From assembly GCA_900708905.1 (NCBI GenBank), contig CAADRB010000001.1, positions 370,697 to 434,696 of the forward strand: 64,000 nucleotides of DNA. The letters run 5' to 3'. The translations under genes and the position numbers were made by a program. Positions 23,961 to 39,400 of this stretch are shown piece by piece. Numbering within the stretch: position 1 is the stretch's first letter; each line of letters begins with the position of its first letter. Origin of the DNA: Hymenolepis diminuta (taxonomy: Eukaryota > Platyhelminthes > Cestoda > Cyclophyllidea > Hymenolepididae). The notes beneath the pieces were generated by a model. It did not search any database. It was not told where the DNA came from and saw only the letters and a list, made by a program, of their open reading frames with translations.

Positions 23961-25429
23961 CGTCGGTATGCTATCCGTTCTGAATTCTACACCCCCAACC
24001 CTCAATCTAATCCCCTTACTAATGTGCTAAATAGCTAAATCAATGTTTATATAATATCCTCCACTCGTTATTCTGACAAGTGTAAATTAATGAAGTGATA
24101 GAATTATGATAATGAAGTGATATCCAGGACATGGAATTTATTTGCAAAAATTGGAGAGAAGCCAAATTAATTGCTATGTAGACCGTCTACTTGATCAGTT
24201 CGTATCGAATATACGACGTGGAAAAAATGGAAAGTAGCTTTAGTATTATGAAATTTAACTATGTCTCTTTAAAACGGGCAGATTTTGCAAGGGCTCGAAA
24301 CAACAGTAGTATTTAGGGAACGTTAGAGTCCATTTGAACTGAATGTTGAAGATCGTTTGATGAAAAATTATCGGTTTTATTAAACGCAGTTTTAAATTCT
24401 TCTTTTAACCGTGCTTTGATGCATATCAATAATAATTCGTATACGCCTTAATTAAATAACAATTACTTGGCATAAGATAGGATATGCAGGCAGGACGATT
24501 GCTTTCTTTTAAACACCAATTGCAATCATAGTTTCTCCTTGGCGTTGAAGTATGCTCTTGATAATTTAGTCCTTCACTTATAATCAACTTTTCGGTTTTG
24601 TACTCAATGTGTAATTGTTAAACCACAGTTTTGGTATTAGATAACATAGAAAGGGTTTTTCCCCATAATCTAATTGACCAATATTTACGGTCTTTTCAGT
24701 CAGTGGGAGTTTTGAAAATAGTAACAAAAAAGAAAGTAACATTGTTGCAATGACAAAACTGCATTTTAATTGAAATACTAGTTATGAATTAGAGTTTAGA
24801 CACCTTAAGAGAAAATCGCAACTGAGAGATCTGGAATCTTATTTTGGAGAGTCTAGCAGGGTTATCACCTTCTTATTAAAAAATTAACTACACGGCAAGA
24901 TTGAAAGAAAACGGGATTGTGCCGTGCAAGTTTTTTCAAAAAAAGATGAAACCACAGGAATTTTCATAGAGGTAAAATGGAAACCAGTAGTTGAATATGT
25001 CGATGGAGATCGTCGATAAACTCTAGATGAAATGGTTAAGTTATGTATATAGAGCATTAACCGTATGGCAGCAAAACTTATATGTCGGAAGGGTTTCGAG
25101 GTTAATCAGGATTAACATTATTTTGGTCGCTCTAACTTCAAACTGGGTTGTTAGATCACATGATATTGGATCATTTAATCTAATTCAGATTATACAGGTT
25201 ATAAATAAGTGAGAAATTTCAGTAATTGGTCAGTTCAAAACAATGATATTTGGGACAGTGATTACTCTATTCTTGATAAAAAATACTACCTTAACACCAG
25301 TTTTGCACTAAAAACGTAAATACCAAGTATGCAGAATTATTTAAAATCATAAATTAAACTTTATTAAGCCTCATTTGTTTGAATTGCGGGCAGGCAATAA
25401 ACATATGATCCTGTCTGGGCTTTTATTTC
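23961..25429. other. Intergenic, nothing recognised
   Basis: AT-rich, with no supported gene or repeat. The ORF at 25027-25212 has no context. Confidence 0.5.
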
Positions 25430-25640
25430 TCGACAGTGTTCTCTATTCTTCCTCCACTCCCCCCTCCCTCAAAATAAGTTTTCACAATGTCACGTGTGGG
25501 TAGACAAGTGAGTGGGCTTGAAAGGTCATCCATCTCCATTCATAAATGTGTCAGTCAAACAAACAAGCCAGACACGTTTACTTCCACCACTACTACCCAC
25601 CACCACTGCCACCAACAGGTCTGACATTCAGGGAATTTTG
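25430..25640. other. Pyrimidine- and CCACCA-rich island
   Basis: Includes CCTCCACTCCCCCCTCCC and a run of ACTACTACCCACCACCACTG. The overlapping ORF 25512-25748 looks like low-complexity read-through, not a protein. Confidence 0.3.
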
Positions 25641-27919
25641 TGTTCTTGGGTGTCTGCCTTAGGAAAATCGTATTTGCATCGTGCAACCCTCGTGTCAGAT
25701 AATTTCTGGAATATTTGCCTGGATTTATTTATAAACGGACTGCAATGAACTAGTTGGGGCTGAATAAACACATGCGCAGTAATGATCTGCCTTTCTCCCC
25801 AATTAAGAAGGGTAAAATCAACTTTATAGACAAAATGGAATTGATATTTTCATTCAAGAGTCCGATGAAGATTGGACGGATTGAAAAAGCATACTCTTAG
25901 TCATATAAATCCATAGTAATTTAGTATAAATCCATATCACCCTGTTTTAAAAAAGATTAAAATTTACTTGTAGTAAGTCTCAGGTCTGTAATTAAAAATG
26001 GGGAGTGGCACTGCCGCTCAATACTTTGGAATTTGCAAATTGGATGCAAGTCATCTTCTACTATCAGATGGGCATAAAATAGCTTGTGTAAAACTGGATT
26101 ACAAAAATGTTATTGAGAACAAATATCTCCAATTTACATACAGGCGCCTTTATGGTTGATCTTTAACTGAATGGAATACTCTCAAATACTTGTATCATGA
26201 AGAACTTATGAACAAAGCGGTGCAAATTGAAACTTGGGTTGTGCAGAAATCGTTGGTTGAAGGATCAAGATCTTCACTTTTCTTAATTCCCTACTCTTTC
26301 CTCAATAAATGAAACATGGAAAACTTGCTCAAATAGCTTAATTGATTTAATTTATTAGACTTAACAGTCCTAAGGTCATCCGACGTGTTCTAAAGCAGAA
26401 ACCAACTTGGAGAGTAAGGATCTAGTTTGGTAAGTACCTAAATATCTTACCCATCTCACCAATTAGAAACCTCCTTTATGGAGATATTTTAGAATGTTTA
26501 GTTCCTGGATTTGAAGGCTATTAAATGAAATAGACAATATGTTTTAGGAACGAATATTCGCATTCAAGTATTATAATCATAACCATGTGTTTTGGGAACT
26601 GGTTCTAATTTGTATGATAGCAGAAGGAAACGTTCATCTGGAAAAACAGGTTGACAAGATTGATTGATGAGTCTATCCTGTTTATTGAGCTGAAGATTCA
26701 TTTTATAATTTCTTTGAATATCCACTTATATAGTGTGTTAATGTTGGATAGTTGATGATATAAAAACATCAATTTGGTTTATCCTTATGCTATCCTTTTA
26801 TAACAGAGGTATTTTTATGCCTATTAAATCAGATCTAATGTGCTAAAGCGGGAGGAGGAAATTGAATTTCGACTGATAGACCAAAATCATCCCTTTGTGT
26901 ATCCTTTCTTCAAAAACGATTCCTTATGCTGTCATTTTCGTCCTATCCACAACCATCAACTTTCAAATCAACCTTTCTTTCACTGCCTTGTGGACAACTG
27001 TGGAATTGCCAGGTAAACACCATTATCACATCTTAGATATAAATGGAGAGAGTTTTTTCCCAAAGTTATCGAGAATTAGCATTAACTACCGATACCCCCA
27101 TAAATAAGCTTTGTAACGAATTTTTATCTTGTAATCTGCAACACATTCCGATTCTGTTAAAGGAACGTGCTATCCAACACTCATCAACTTGGGGAGAGGT
27201 GGCATCCACAAATCTCTCTGATGAGAAACTGGTTCTTTGAGATCCCTTTACTCTTAATTATTAGCCAATAAGCTGGCCATGCCGTTCAGTGAACAGAAGA
27301 ACATCGAAGCCTTTGTAAATTATATTTCGATACTTAGGCATACTCTGAATTGTAGTTGCGGTTTCAAAATATATCTCCGTTTGACTTTCGGTAGATAATT
27401 TCATATTTAACTCTCTTTTATTGAGTAGTTTCTTAATACCGAAATTTTAAATAAAGCACGGAATTTCGTTGCCTTGGCAGATACTTAGATATTTGTTTGA
27501 GATATCGCCTTAGTGTAGATAACCATTAAATTTATTATCCCTAGCCATCGCCCACAACCAAGCTGGTCTTTTCCCTCAAAAATCACCGATGCCCAAGCAT
27601 GCTGGTATAATAAGTATATTTCATGTAATTATTGCAGATATTTCACACTTTAAACTCTGTAGATACATAACTGAAGAATGGGTAAAATGAATAAACGCTG
27701 AGATATTAATTAAGAACGCTTCAAAGGGAGAGACAAACTCCATCTGCAGCGTGTTTAATTAAATTTGCAGCGGTACTGGCTGGCTTCGTGATTAATCCGT
27801 GGGAAAATCCAGTTCATTTTACTGAGAGATAGAGAGAGAAACCGACACATCGACTACATTTAAAATGCCGATTATATGATTAATTGAATAGAACTGAGCG
27901 TTTTTTATTCCACATATAT
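25641..27919. other. Intergenic, nothing recognised
   Basis: Short ORFs at 26895-27107 and 27043-27240 overlap each other in different frames, with no splice or domain support. Confidence 0.45.
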
Positions 27920-28450
27920 CGAGCCTAAATCCCCTGACTGACAGACGTGTCACTCCTTTTTACTTCGACAAACTGGTAAGGAAAAAGATGGGCAAAATAC
28001 AAGTTTTCTGGTGACCAGATGGATATCTGCCCTACACTAATTTTTTCTGCCATGCCCATCCAAACACTTTCCGATGTACATGAAGCAGCATGACCGCAAG
28101 AAAGGAGACAGAGAGAGAGGGACAAAAAGTTAAATTGACATCGCCATCCAAATAAGGTTCGCAATGCGCAAGGGAGTCTTCAAGAAAAGAGAGAACAATA
28201 GATTCGAAGACCATTACTGACTGAGAGGCATGTTTTGTGGAAAAAAATATGACCAAACGAACGACGGGTGTTCGGCTAAGGGCACTGGTGGGAGCGTATC
28301 TTTGTTACTACTACTGGTGAAGCGCATCGAAAGAAACGGCTGGATGGCCGACATACACATATGCCGGCGAATGAGAGGAGGAGTTTTTGAAAGCTTCTCA
28401 CGGTATGGTTTTGTCACCCTATATCTAACCGGAACTGATGAGTGACAGCT
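27920..28450. other. GC-richer, GA-rich island with overlapping ORFs
   Basis: Several ORFs are open on both strands (27925-28164, 28032-28256 and 28214-28480 minus; 28230-28445 plus). Mutual overlap and lack of domains argue against a protein. A purine run (gagacagagagagaggga) is visible near 28105. Confidence 0.3.
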
Positions 28451-31400
28451 GAGACATTGTTTAATCACTCTAAATATCATCTCTTAAATCATTTCTAACA
28501 ACTCAACTTTAACTCATTCAAGAAAGTCATTTGGCCAGGAATAAAGCGAAGTATCTCTATGTTATGTGCACCTTACTATATATTGACTCGTAAGTTCCCT
28601 TTCCATTAATAATCGGATTACAATTTGCTATTTATTTAAAGATTTTGAACTTTATTATTTAGCTCCAGTTAATTCTTCAAGATTCTTCTATGACATTATC
28701 TCCATTGCACAAGATAACAAATTGCTTCGGTTAACTTTCAGTTCATTTGATTAACAGAGCATGATTAGTTAATGTTCGAATCCATTTATCACTGAAAAGT
28801 TAAGCCCATTTACGTTTCATTCCCTTGTTCTTAAAATCATTTCACTGTGACCTTTTTTACTGAATACGGTTATACTATTATCCTCAATTTACGGGAGAGA
28901 ATATTAGAACAGAAAAGGAAATAACAACTGTACTTGGGAAGTAAGAAACCTTAACAGGTATCATACAGAAAGCCATGTATTTACAGAAGGGTGTCTAAAT
29001 AAGTCTAAATATAACTGTTATTTGTGGATTTAGAATTATTCGAAGTCATTTAGTTGTTTCCAATGATTTAATGGAGAATTCTCAGAAATCTTATGAAACA
29101 AGGCACATTTAAACTCGATTTCTTATCTTAGTACTTTTCTCCCACATTCTGACTTGATTTTATACTTCTGTTATTAATTCAAGTATCTGTCTGCTACTAA
29201 ATTTCTGTTTTAAGTGTGACTTCCTTATTTAGAATATTGAGTATTCAAAAGAGTACCAGCAGATTTCATAATATGACGACAGTCGGCTGTGAAACCAGAT
29301 GATACAAACTCTTGCGGGACACTAAATACTCCAACCAATTAGTTTGATCCAGTGCAAATGCATTCAATGCTGTGAAAGCACATTTAGAAATGGTCCGTTG
29401 AACAAAAGAGTGGCAACCAAATCAATGCATTTAAAATCTAATACCTCTGTTAAACTACCTCTAATACAATTTACCTGGGGAAAGAAATAAACCCCACGGA
29501 AATAAGAAAAGAAAAAGGAACGTACGAAGGAGAAACTCTTAAATTCTGTCGCTCTCTCCTATAAAAGCAATTGGACATCACATGTTCTACCTGATAAAAT
29601 TAACGGGCTTGCAGAAATTGGCTTTTTGAAGGTTGTCTGCCTGTTTGAGTGTAACAGAATTTTATACTCTTTCATGTTTGAACAGTCGAGGATGCTTAAT
29701 GTGGGTAGTCTGATTCTGAAATGACTTTAATAAAGTATCCTAGATTTGGTATACTTGGCAGTCCCCCAAACCGGAACGGCTGTCTATTTCTCGTACGACT
29801 TCCAGACAAATGAAAATGGGGTCTCCCATACGATTTTGCGATTACGGCACCGGCGCTTTTTGCGCCTGAAAACCATACTGACCTTAATATGGTTCTTTTA
29901 TCTGTGATGAAACTGATTTCTCTTTAATGGGCTTCTCGCCATTGTTTGGTATTTAGCTTTCAAAAGCGAATCCGTACTCGACAGAGTGTATTTACAAATA
30001 TTTCCCATTATTCGTAAAGTATGTGGCACACTTCTCCATTAACATTGTTGAATCGAAGTCAAATTCTGAAGTATCTAGAACCTATTGTAAGGGAGATAAA
30101 GAGACTTTTGAACTCAATTTTTCTGTGTTATTGGCACATAATGGATTTCTGGAACTGGAAGTTCGAATACAAAATTATATACAAAGACCGCTGAAAAGGC
30201 CATCAAGTGATATCCTGCAGAACTCAAAGCCACAAATAACAAGAGATTTAAAATTACAGGCAAATGCTTGGGTATAATTTGACCTTCAATTAAAACTATA
30301 GACAAAAGAAAAAAATCAGTTATTGTTATTAAAAAGAACGCGAACTGTTTGGAAAAATTCTCTAAAGATAGATTTTGGAAACATCAAACTCGGAAGACAC
30401 TGTATCTACTTGTCTCATTCGTATTCTTAATAGAACGATTTTGTAGCAAAGAGCACCCACTTTATCCGTTTTTCTTACTGTTTCAATGAGCAATAGCACT
30501 AAATTTCGCCCGAGAAATAAATCACCACTTTAAATTTAATTGAACAATAAAACGAAGAATTAGATAATAATATATACACCTTTCATTCTTATACTTGTTT
30601 AAAGCAGTAAATTTTCAAGATTACGACTGAAAAGAGTAAGGACACCTTGGCATTGGCTGTTGGGAAGCAATCAGCTTGACTGGGAATTATTGCAGAAGTC
30701 TTTTGAGAAGAGAGTTTTTGCTTTTTTCGCATTCATATACTTATTTTACTGAACAGTTCTAATTCGTTTGATAATAGACCAAGCCTACAAGTTTATAAAG
30801 TTGGACGGTTGCTCCTATATCTGGTTCCAAATCAACAAATATCTGAGTTTAAATTAATATGAATCTGTGTTCATGCTATCTGATTAGAATTTGACAGTCA
30901 AACTAGGTTCACAACTCTCAGTTATGTCAATTATAATTAAAGAAGCCACCAAACACGACTGACTGACATTTGTACTGGAAGATGTGGAAAACCTACATCG
31001 TCACCCAGAGTTCTAGAAGTTGAGTTCGGGATAAACTGATATTGAAATTCGAATATCATTCTATTTTTCAGGATTTAGAGATTTGTCTCACTGTAATTCA
31101 ACAGCCATCTCGAGTTTTAATGAATTCGGTAAGAATTTTTCGATTTAGTTTCCAGTTACTTCTTTAATACTGGCCATTTCCGTATACTTGTACTAAGGCC
31201 ACTTAGTTATTGAACACGCGAAATGGAAAAATGAACATAAATATGATTCCTCTATGTATAACTTTATTTGTGCTACAGTAGGTACTTTGAGCAAATGTAT
31301 CCGAAAGGCGGGGCAGTAGAGTCTGTCAGTCTAAGGGAAATGGGTACTTTTTTGGCACTTTCTCTACATTAACCATTTCTGTAAAATAGTTCTGGCCCCT

Positions 31401-32089
31401 AAATATTCCCACGCCTCAGGAATGCCTTTTGGCCTAGCGAAAAAAGGGTCCCTCGGACATGATAGGGGAGCTACAATATACAATTAAAATAGCATATGTG
31501 TATTTCATCTAGGTATCCTATTTGCATGGGGGTTTACCAAAGCTCATTGTCTAACATTTTTTATCAATCTCTCAGTCTCAACCGGAAAAATAAAAGAATA
31601 TACAGGTACGATGCTGCAGAAAAACTGGTATTTAGATGCTTATCTGATGAAATCAAGACTAAATCAAGGGAATTCATAATCAAGAAGGCGATATGTAGGA
31701 TAAGTTGAAAGTGACTTCCTATTTATCAAAATTAAATATTTTAGTTATAATTTTTTATAAAAAGGGATATGGAGGAACAGCTTGCAGTTTCATAAACTGC
31801 TCTAGACTGTGAAGTTTACGGCACTATCAGGGCCGTACAATAGGATTTCGCCACGCACACAAGAACATTCTGAAAGTACAACTCGGGTCATCAGTTGCGA
31901 ACTCTGGCTTTGAGCTCTTAGTATGATAGTTATTGGCGATTTTTGCATCAATCTGAACATGCATGTCTTTGCACTCAACTAATTGGTTTCCGTACTCCAT
32001 AGTTTGCTGGTAACTTAGATGGTGACTTCAGAGGGGTCTTTTAAAGAACTTACTTTTCAGTGATTTGGAGTACATATTTAATTTAAATA
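28451..32089. other. Intergenic, nothing firmly recognised
   Basis: ORFs at 30023-30277 and 31496-31708 lack support. At 29743-29880 there is a small less AT-biased patch with a 5-bp-stem hairpin (GGCGC-TTTTT-GCGCC at 29852-29866), possibly part of an old repeat. Confidence 0.45.
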
Positions 32090-32205
32090 CATTGCACAAC
32101 ATTTATGCAATGTTTCCTATAAATTATTTATAATTCATTATTTGTTATTATAATAAATAAGTAAATATTAATAATAAATAATAATAATTTATTATTATTT
32201 ACTTA
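32090..32205. repeat. AT-only low-complexity tract with palindrome
   Basis: A run of TAA/TTA trinucleotides. The centre (32175-32201) is a near-perfect palindrome with 13-base arms (TAAATAATAATAA and its complement). Confidence 0.75.
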
Positions 32206-33469
32206 AACAGAACACTCATATAAATCTAATTACCAACTACGTCGACCTAAATAAACGAATATTGTATCAAATATCTACATACCCATTTGTGCTATTTTCA
32301 TTTAACTGTCTATTGTCTCAAATGTCTTATTGATCACGAATTTGACGACGAGTGAAACTTATCTAATCTATCCTTAATTGATGTCGTAAATGAAACTTCT
32401 GAAATCGAGCGAATGAAAAAGAGTTCAGACTTTAACTCATGAACTCTTCAAATTTCAGTGGCTTCTCCATCCAAATCCTCAAATATTGAAAGTCTGTAGT
32501 AAATTCTTGCTGACTCATATCTCTGCCCCATTTTTCAGTCGCTCATCAACGAACAAAGCTCGCGAACTCTTGCAATCACCTTATTATACCTTATTTCCCT
32601 CGATTAGCATTGATGACTTTTCTCTTCCTATCCAGTTCCACTTTCTACTCTTTCCTCCTCTCCTCCTCTTTCAAATTCCAATTTTCCACTAACTACGTGG
32701 TCCTGCTGAACTCTTGGCCATCTCACCCGGGAAAAGCTATATCTGCTCGAGCTCTTAAAGTTGCTTTACTGATTGGATTTGAACTATTTTAAGTCATATC
32801 GTTGATGCGTATGGAAATGTATATTAATCGTGAAAGGGCTCAATCTACTACCGTACCGTGCATTTAATCTACATTTCAGTGCCTTATAACATAAAAAATA
32901 TGTTTAATTTTCAGACTTTTCTTAAGTCTGAAATTTATATTTGGTAGTTTTAAATAAATGTTTAAAAAATAATGACCATTTGCACTTGTCAAACAGTTTG
33001 CTAAATGTTATACATTATTGTTAATGTATGGTGTTTGCAATTGCTAAGATCTCTTATTGGGCAACAGATTGTACAACCATAATATGTGATAGCTATGTCT
33101 GAAAGTATGAAGAGTTTAACTGATCTTGTGGTTTTAATAAAACACATCTCAACATCTCATTTATTGAAGGGAGAGGAAATTAAAGTATGAAAAATTAAAA
33201 ATTCCTCATGAGCTGGAAGATCGGCTTGTGTCTTTGTTCAAAAATAATTGAGACTGGGATGGCAGCTAGGGATTTATTTCTATGTGTCGCATAGTTCCCA
33301 AATGAGTTTTTATTTTTCTTATAACAGTGGAAAACGTACTTCTTAAAGAAGTCCTAAACCATTTATAAGCCTCCTTTCTATTATCTTAAATTATTATATT
33401 AGATTGTGGTAAAGTTAAATCCCAATTTTCATCAGTTTATTGATTAAGTATTTAATTCCGATTTGGTTA
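32206..33469. other. Intergenic, nothing recognised
   Basis: ORFs 32486-32692 and 32610-32792 overlap in different frames over a pyrimidine-rich stretch and are not credible genes. Confidence 0.5.
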
Positions 33470-33494
33470 GGACAATACCTTATCAGTATTGTCC
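33470..33494. repeat. Perfect 9-bp hairpin
   Basis: GGACAATAC (33470-33478), loop cttatca, then GTATTGTCC (33486-33494). No gene context. Confidence 0.65.
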
Positions 33495-36400
33495 CTAGCA
33501 GAGTCTAAAATTTACGAGTTTTAATCATGGGAAAGGATAGGAAAAAGGAAACAGTAAAATTTTTAAATAAGAAATAAACTGAAGCAATAAGCGAAAAGTA
33601 GTGATTGATTAGTACTTTATTCAATTCTGGATGTATCGGGCTGTCCGCTTTTCGATAACAGACATAACTTATTTATCATATCTATACGCTTCATACTTTA
33701 TATTTAATGTGAACCGACATTATGGATTAAATCGTGGCGGTATGTGAAATATTTGGAGATCTCAGAGTAAATGGGAATTAATTAAGCTCATATATTTGCT
33801 TATTTTAATCAAATAGAAGACTCAGTTATTTATTTTATAAGTAAAATAATTTTCATTTTGTCCGATTTGCTTACCTCGATAAATTATGTGGAACCTCGGT
33901 ATTTGGATAATTACATAACTCTGGCTTAATTTCAATTAAAAGGAACACAGGCATACGTTAAATGATATTTTATAAGAATTTAATAGAACAGTAAATAAAT
34001 AAGAATAGTAATAAATTTATATTTCCTGCAGATACAGTGACAAAGTTAGGAACCACTAACGTCTGATGATGATTCCTTCCTTTTAAAAAACGGAAGATGA
34101 AAAATGTCCAATAAGGGACAAAGGGTAGGCAGTGAGTAGATGCATAAAATGAATCGGTATCAAAAGTCGTACTTCATTTAATTTTTGGACTTGTCAGATT
34201 GTTACACCATGAACATAAATAAATTTTTGTCAGACTATGACAGCTAATTTTTACCATTACATAGCCATATATATCAGTAAATATTTAATTCAGCAACAAT
34301 TATATGAACAAAGGAAATGCATAAAGGTACGTTAATCAAAAGTCTCGATCAACTCTACCCCATGAATCAAACATTCGGTGAGATTGTGAGATTATGCACT
34401 CAATCATAACTCCGAAAAAGGGAAGACTCGGGGGAAAAGTATGTTCACATAAGTAAGTTGAGAAATTATTGTGGGAATATTATACCACAATACTTGTACT
34501 CTGAGAATTCCCCTCTCAAAAGCGACCATAAAACAACATAGACAGCAAGTCGAGAAATGATAATCAATTTTTCTTTATTTCTATCTTTCGTGATGACCTA
34601 AACAGCACATAAAAACTCAATCTGAATAAACAAACTTGTGCAGATTGCGAGATAAAAAAAGTGCTCGAATTCACATTCTTATTAAGGAATAAACAAAAAT
34701 ACGCCTCTCTTCAGGTTTATGCGGTTATAGATGTCGATCATGAAGAAGGAGAAAAAAAAATAGATGATTCAACTTGTTTATCTGCTATTAGATACAGTTC
34801 AGCGACTTGGTTGGATTTGAGTGGCTACAAGTGACCTCAAGCGGATGACTATCTGCACTAGAAACGCTGTTCTTTTGCTAGGTGCAACCGATTTTGATAA
34901 ATTTCATGGACTTTTCAGGTCTGAATGACACAGTTGGAGGAGAAGTAAATTAAAAATTAGAAAAACGATCCTTTTGTTCAACTCAACAAAGAAACATTCA
35001 AGTACGGATTAGTGATGCAAAATTTCCCCTGATGATATAAGCATTATTTGTAAGTACCTGACGTTTCAAGTTATTTATTCATTCATTTCTCATGGCCCTG
35101 AAAAAATTTTTATAAATTTTAATTATGCTGAAACATCCAAGCATGTAGGAAGGAGGTTATTTCTGTTCTAATTCAGGCACTCGTGTAAATTCAAATTCAT
35201 CCTTGTTTAGGAATTACTAAATTAGTCGCTTTTTGAATTTCGAGTTTATTTAAGTCTATCTCATCGTATCAACGTATTTCAAATCGAATATTATGTTTTC
35301 AGACGATTTCGCAGCCATCCTATTTCAGATAAGTTTTGTAGTACACATTTACTAGACAGAGGAATCTATCAGTTGGCAGATTATCTTCGATTCTGTGATG
35401 ATCTATTTGCCAGCACCTTTTCGTCTCACTTTCATTAGCAGAGTTGATATCAACGAGGGTCAACAAGTGTAATTTCCCTTTTATGTAGGCGTTTCGATTT
35501 TAGGTAATACTCTATTATTCAAAGAATATAAGTCTTTTTTGGGTTTGCCATTCAAATTTTGTCTTCTTTCTCGCTGAACATCGGTTTAATATCCGCATGG
35601 AACTGCCTTAACCAAATCTTTGTGTGTGTGCTGATTTTGAGTGGATGGCATTTCAGTCGTATTTTGGTCTCTATCGATTTTTCCTTATGAAGACTTACCA
35701 CAGATTTTTATCGTGCCTTTGTAGTTGTATGGCAAGGTTTCTAAAAGGGACTTTGTCATCCTCCTTTCTTCGGTCAACTGTGCATAAATTTTACAGAACG
35801 ACTGTTTCGATAAAGATTTCTAACTTCTTTACTCCAGCCATAATTGATAGCACTTTTAATTATAGAATTGATGCGAGTTTTTTAAACTGTCATTTGCACT
35901 TTTTAATAGCCATTTTTACAGCATTTTTGGCTGGAACTTTCTTATACAACTGGACAAGTAATTTGTCATCCTGACATTTTTTAAATTTTTGTGAGAATTT
36001 GAGTACTTTCAGATTTTGTGTTTGTGTTTATATGAAGAAATACTGAAATTAGGTCAAGCAAAATTAATTTGATTAATCTATCATAACTCGTAGAAATTCA
36101 GGTCAAATCGGCATGTTCAATAGCGCTGAGTTTTGAGAATTCACATCGAAATTCATAAAAGTGTGACGTGTATAAGGTAAAAGAATTGAAGGCATTGAGA
36201 TTCAAGTTTCATTTCTGATTTGTAGTGGCAGAATTATTATACACTCAAAGAGTTAGGAATATAATTAACTCAAGTCTAGTTAAGAATTTATATGATGATG
36301 GAGAAAGGACTTTATTCTTTAAATAGCAGTTAATCCAACTAAGTCATCTATTAAAAAGAAGCGAGGTAAACGTGAAGTTCTGTTTGAATTTCAAATCTCA

Positions 36401-39400
36401 CTCAAGCATTCGTTTGTAACTTCTTGAAGCATTAGAATTATCACTTAATGGTTGAGAGATTGTGTTTGCTTTTTAGTATGAAAAGTATCATCGAAAGTTA
36501 TAAAAAAAATAAAAACTGACGATTTCAGTAATTTTCCCCAAATTGATAAATTGAACATCAAATTACTGCTTTTGTTGGGTCTAGCTGGTATATTCTAACA
36601 CAGCATAGATTTATTAAATCAGGCAATCAAATTGTAAATATAACCATATCGCAAGTTTGCCGCTCTTACCGTTTTAATATTCCCAGTCTCTGTTAATTTA
36701 AACAATTTTCAATTTTTTAAAGCTACTTTTTCATTTGTTTGTCTTCTGTCAGCCATAATTGTGGGAGTTCTTAAAGCTTGATCAGTTTTTTATAACTTCT
36801 CTTGCATCATTTCAACTTTATCCCAATAGAAAAGGAGTTATTTAGATAAATTCTTTCTCAGAAGGCAACCAAATAAAGCGTAGATAAAAAACGCTCATGT
36901 TGGAAAGTAACAACTTAGAACAGAGCGAACTTCCCAAGCTATGGCTTGGAGGATGGCCCTACGCGTTTTAAAGATGACTCTTTAATCACATTCTCTTTTA
37001 ATGTGATGATGTAATTTCTCCGTCTCTATTACTGAAACCCCTTTAAGTCATGTCTGGATGGATTCATTAAACGTCATTTTTTTCTATAGTTATCGTGGTT
37101 CATTTAAAAGTACACCCGCACTCATACTCCACGAGTGACCTTGTACAAGTGACTAATATAAACTGTATTTCCGTGCATATGCACATACACACGCGGACAT
37201 ACATTTGTAATTTAACTGCTCGTTCACTTCTCTCTTATCTTTTTCTTAATCTTGAAGCCTCATCATGGTTTATTCAATACGCTTTGACCTGCGCTATTTT
37301 TATTTGTTCAACTTTTTGGCATTGTTGTTTGCTGTTGTTAGCTGCTAACTATAGTCCTGGCTTCTACGATCTGGTTCTAGTTTATTAATTCCTACGATCT
37401 GGTGACCATGTAAGCATTCATCCTCCTACACAACAATAACTTGTACAACTTCACGAAACCTACAGACTCTTCCTATCATTGCAGCCTATATTACCACGAG
37501 ACAGGAAGGGGACAAAGATATTGTTAACATGCCCACATTAAGAGAAAATAAGGAGAAGCATTCAGACTTATACCTAAGAAAGCGAAATAGTGGCTAAGTA
37601 ATCGATTTAAGTTCAATATTTAGGATTCCGAAAATAAGGAAAATCTACGAACAGCTTAAATACGAAGAAATAAGTAAATCACTCCACTCTCAATTTCTTC
37701 ATCGTTTATTCAGAAGTAAAAGGATCTCAGCTTTTTAGAGTTGCCAATATCAAAGCTTCCTTGATACTTTTGACTTGTATTTTCAGCGGAATTAGTTACT
37801 TTTTAAAATAATATTTTAATAAAAACTCATGAAACGTTTGTCATTCAGCGTTTCTGGTTCGTTTTCTTTAGTCTTCATCAGATCTACCTATTTAACAGTC
37901 CTACTCACGATTCATTAGGCTTAATTGCACCAATACTGATCAATAGAATATCAGTTAAGCACTACACAACCACATTCATGTCATTTTTGAACTTAATTCG
38001 ATTAGCCATCAAGGATTCACGTGTCATCAGTACACACAAATTCGCAATCGAAAACCCACAGAAGGCAGATAGGGAGGGGGCCTGAGTTGGTTGATGGATC
38101 TAGTTGAATCGGTGTTGACAATACAAGTCTCCAGCTGCTTTAACCTTAACAAGAGCTGATCTCGCAAATTTACCCAGAAAAAATAAGGAGGAAAAACGGG
38201 TGTGGATAAGTTTATTGCTATTTTCTTTACATTTTCCTCCTGTTTGTGCGAGAACTCATTCGTGGTTCCTGATGGAAAACAATATTTGTGAAATGCACTG
38301 TAGGGACTTAAATACAATGACAGAAGGAGATTGTTTCGGAACTTATGCTCTTTTAATTAGGTGGACTTTATTATTATTATAAATAGTTATTATTTAATAA
38401 TAAATTATTATCATTCCAAATTCAAGATTTCTCAACGAAATGAAGGGAAAATGTTTCCATGAGTATATCCTTCAGAACTAAATAAAAGCTGGAAGAGTGT
38501 CAAGATACAGGAAGGGTATTCACAGAGCCCTCTCTTCAATGTATTAAATCTTAAAAGCTGTGCATCCGCTTAGCAAATTTGTACGCACTACACCATTTTT
38601 AAGTAAATGGCCTTGTTAATAAATACCAACATAGAACAAGTTTAAGTGATTTTAAAGCTACGACGATGTTAGGAAGATATAGGCTTAGAATTGTCGTTCT
38701 TTGCCAATATTCAAGGCTAATACTGATACTAACGTACTATTTGATACTTAGTATTGTTACCGAATTGTAATTCGAAATCTAGTTCAGCAGTAATATTTTC
38801 ATCACAGAATATTATCTGTGATTTTCCATTATTTTAGGAACTGTTAACCATACTAAATAGGTATGAGAAATCGGGGAAGGTGTATTTCGTTGCAATTAGC
38901 TAACCTATTTTTCAACTTTCAATGCAAATTTCTCCGGATTTGTTTAACTTATAAAAATCAGAAGTAAGTAGGTGATTGAATGCATTCAGGAACAATCAAA
39001 ATAGCTCTATCTATTAATATCCTGAAGTATGTGATAATTAAACTAAACACTAAGCCACCTTTGTAATAACGAAAACACTTCAAGTGGCTAAAAACAAGAA
39101 TTCTAAACATGAAATGAACACTGAGTGTTAATTTAATTAAATCGTAAGAATTTCATTCGATACTTCTTAATAAATTTTCGTCAAATTTCGTTTGGTTCAG
39201 GAGTATTTACAATTTTATAGTTTGCCATGAAACATTTACAACCTGCAGTTTAACTTCTACGGGTGCTGGGACAGTAGATTTCATACCTTTATCAATATTT
39301 CTTCCTTGTGCAGTGTTTAATCTAGCTTCGGGCGCAATTTTACTGACAACATCTAATAAAACCAATTTTCTGCAAAAGTCAATGCGTTTAAGAAGAAATG

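Noticed and set aside
35624..35974. 116-codon + ORF, 35.6-36.0 kb
   Set aside because: Phe/Leu/Ser-rich composition typical of chance frames in AT-rich DNA. No motif, no splice context. I also examined the opposite strand for retrotransposon sequence and found nothing convincing.
37095..37388. 97-codon + ORF with hydrophobic stretches
   Set aside because: No start context, domain or splice support. The composition follows local pyrimidine bias.
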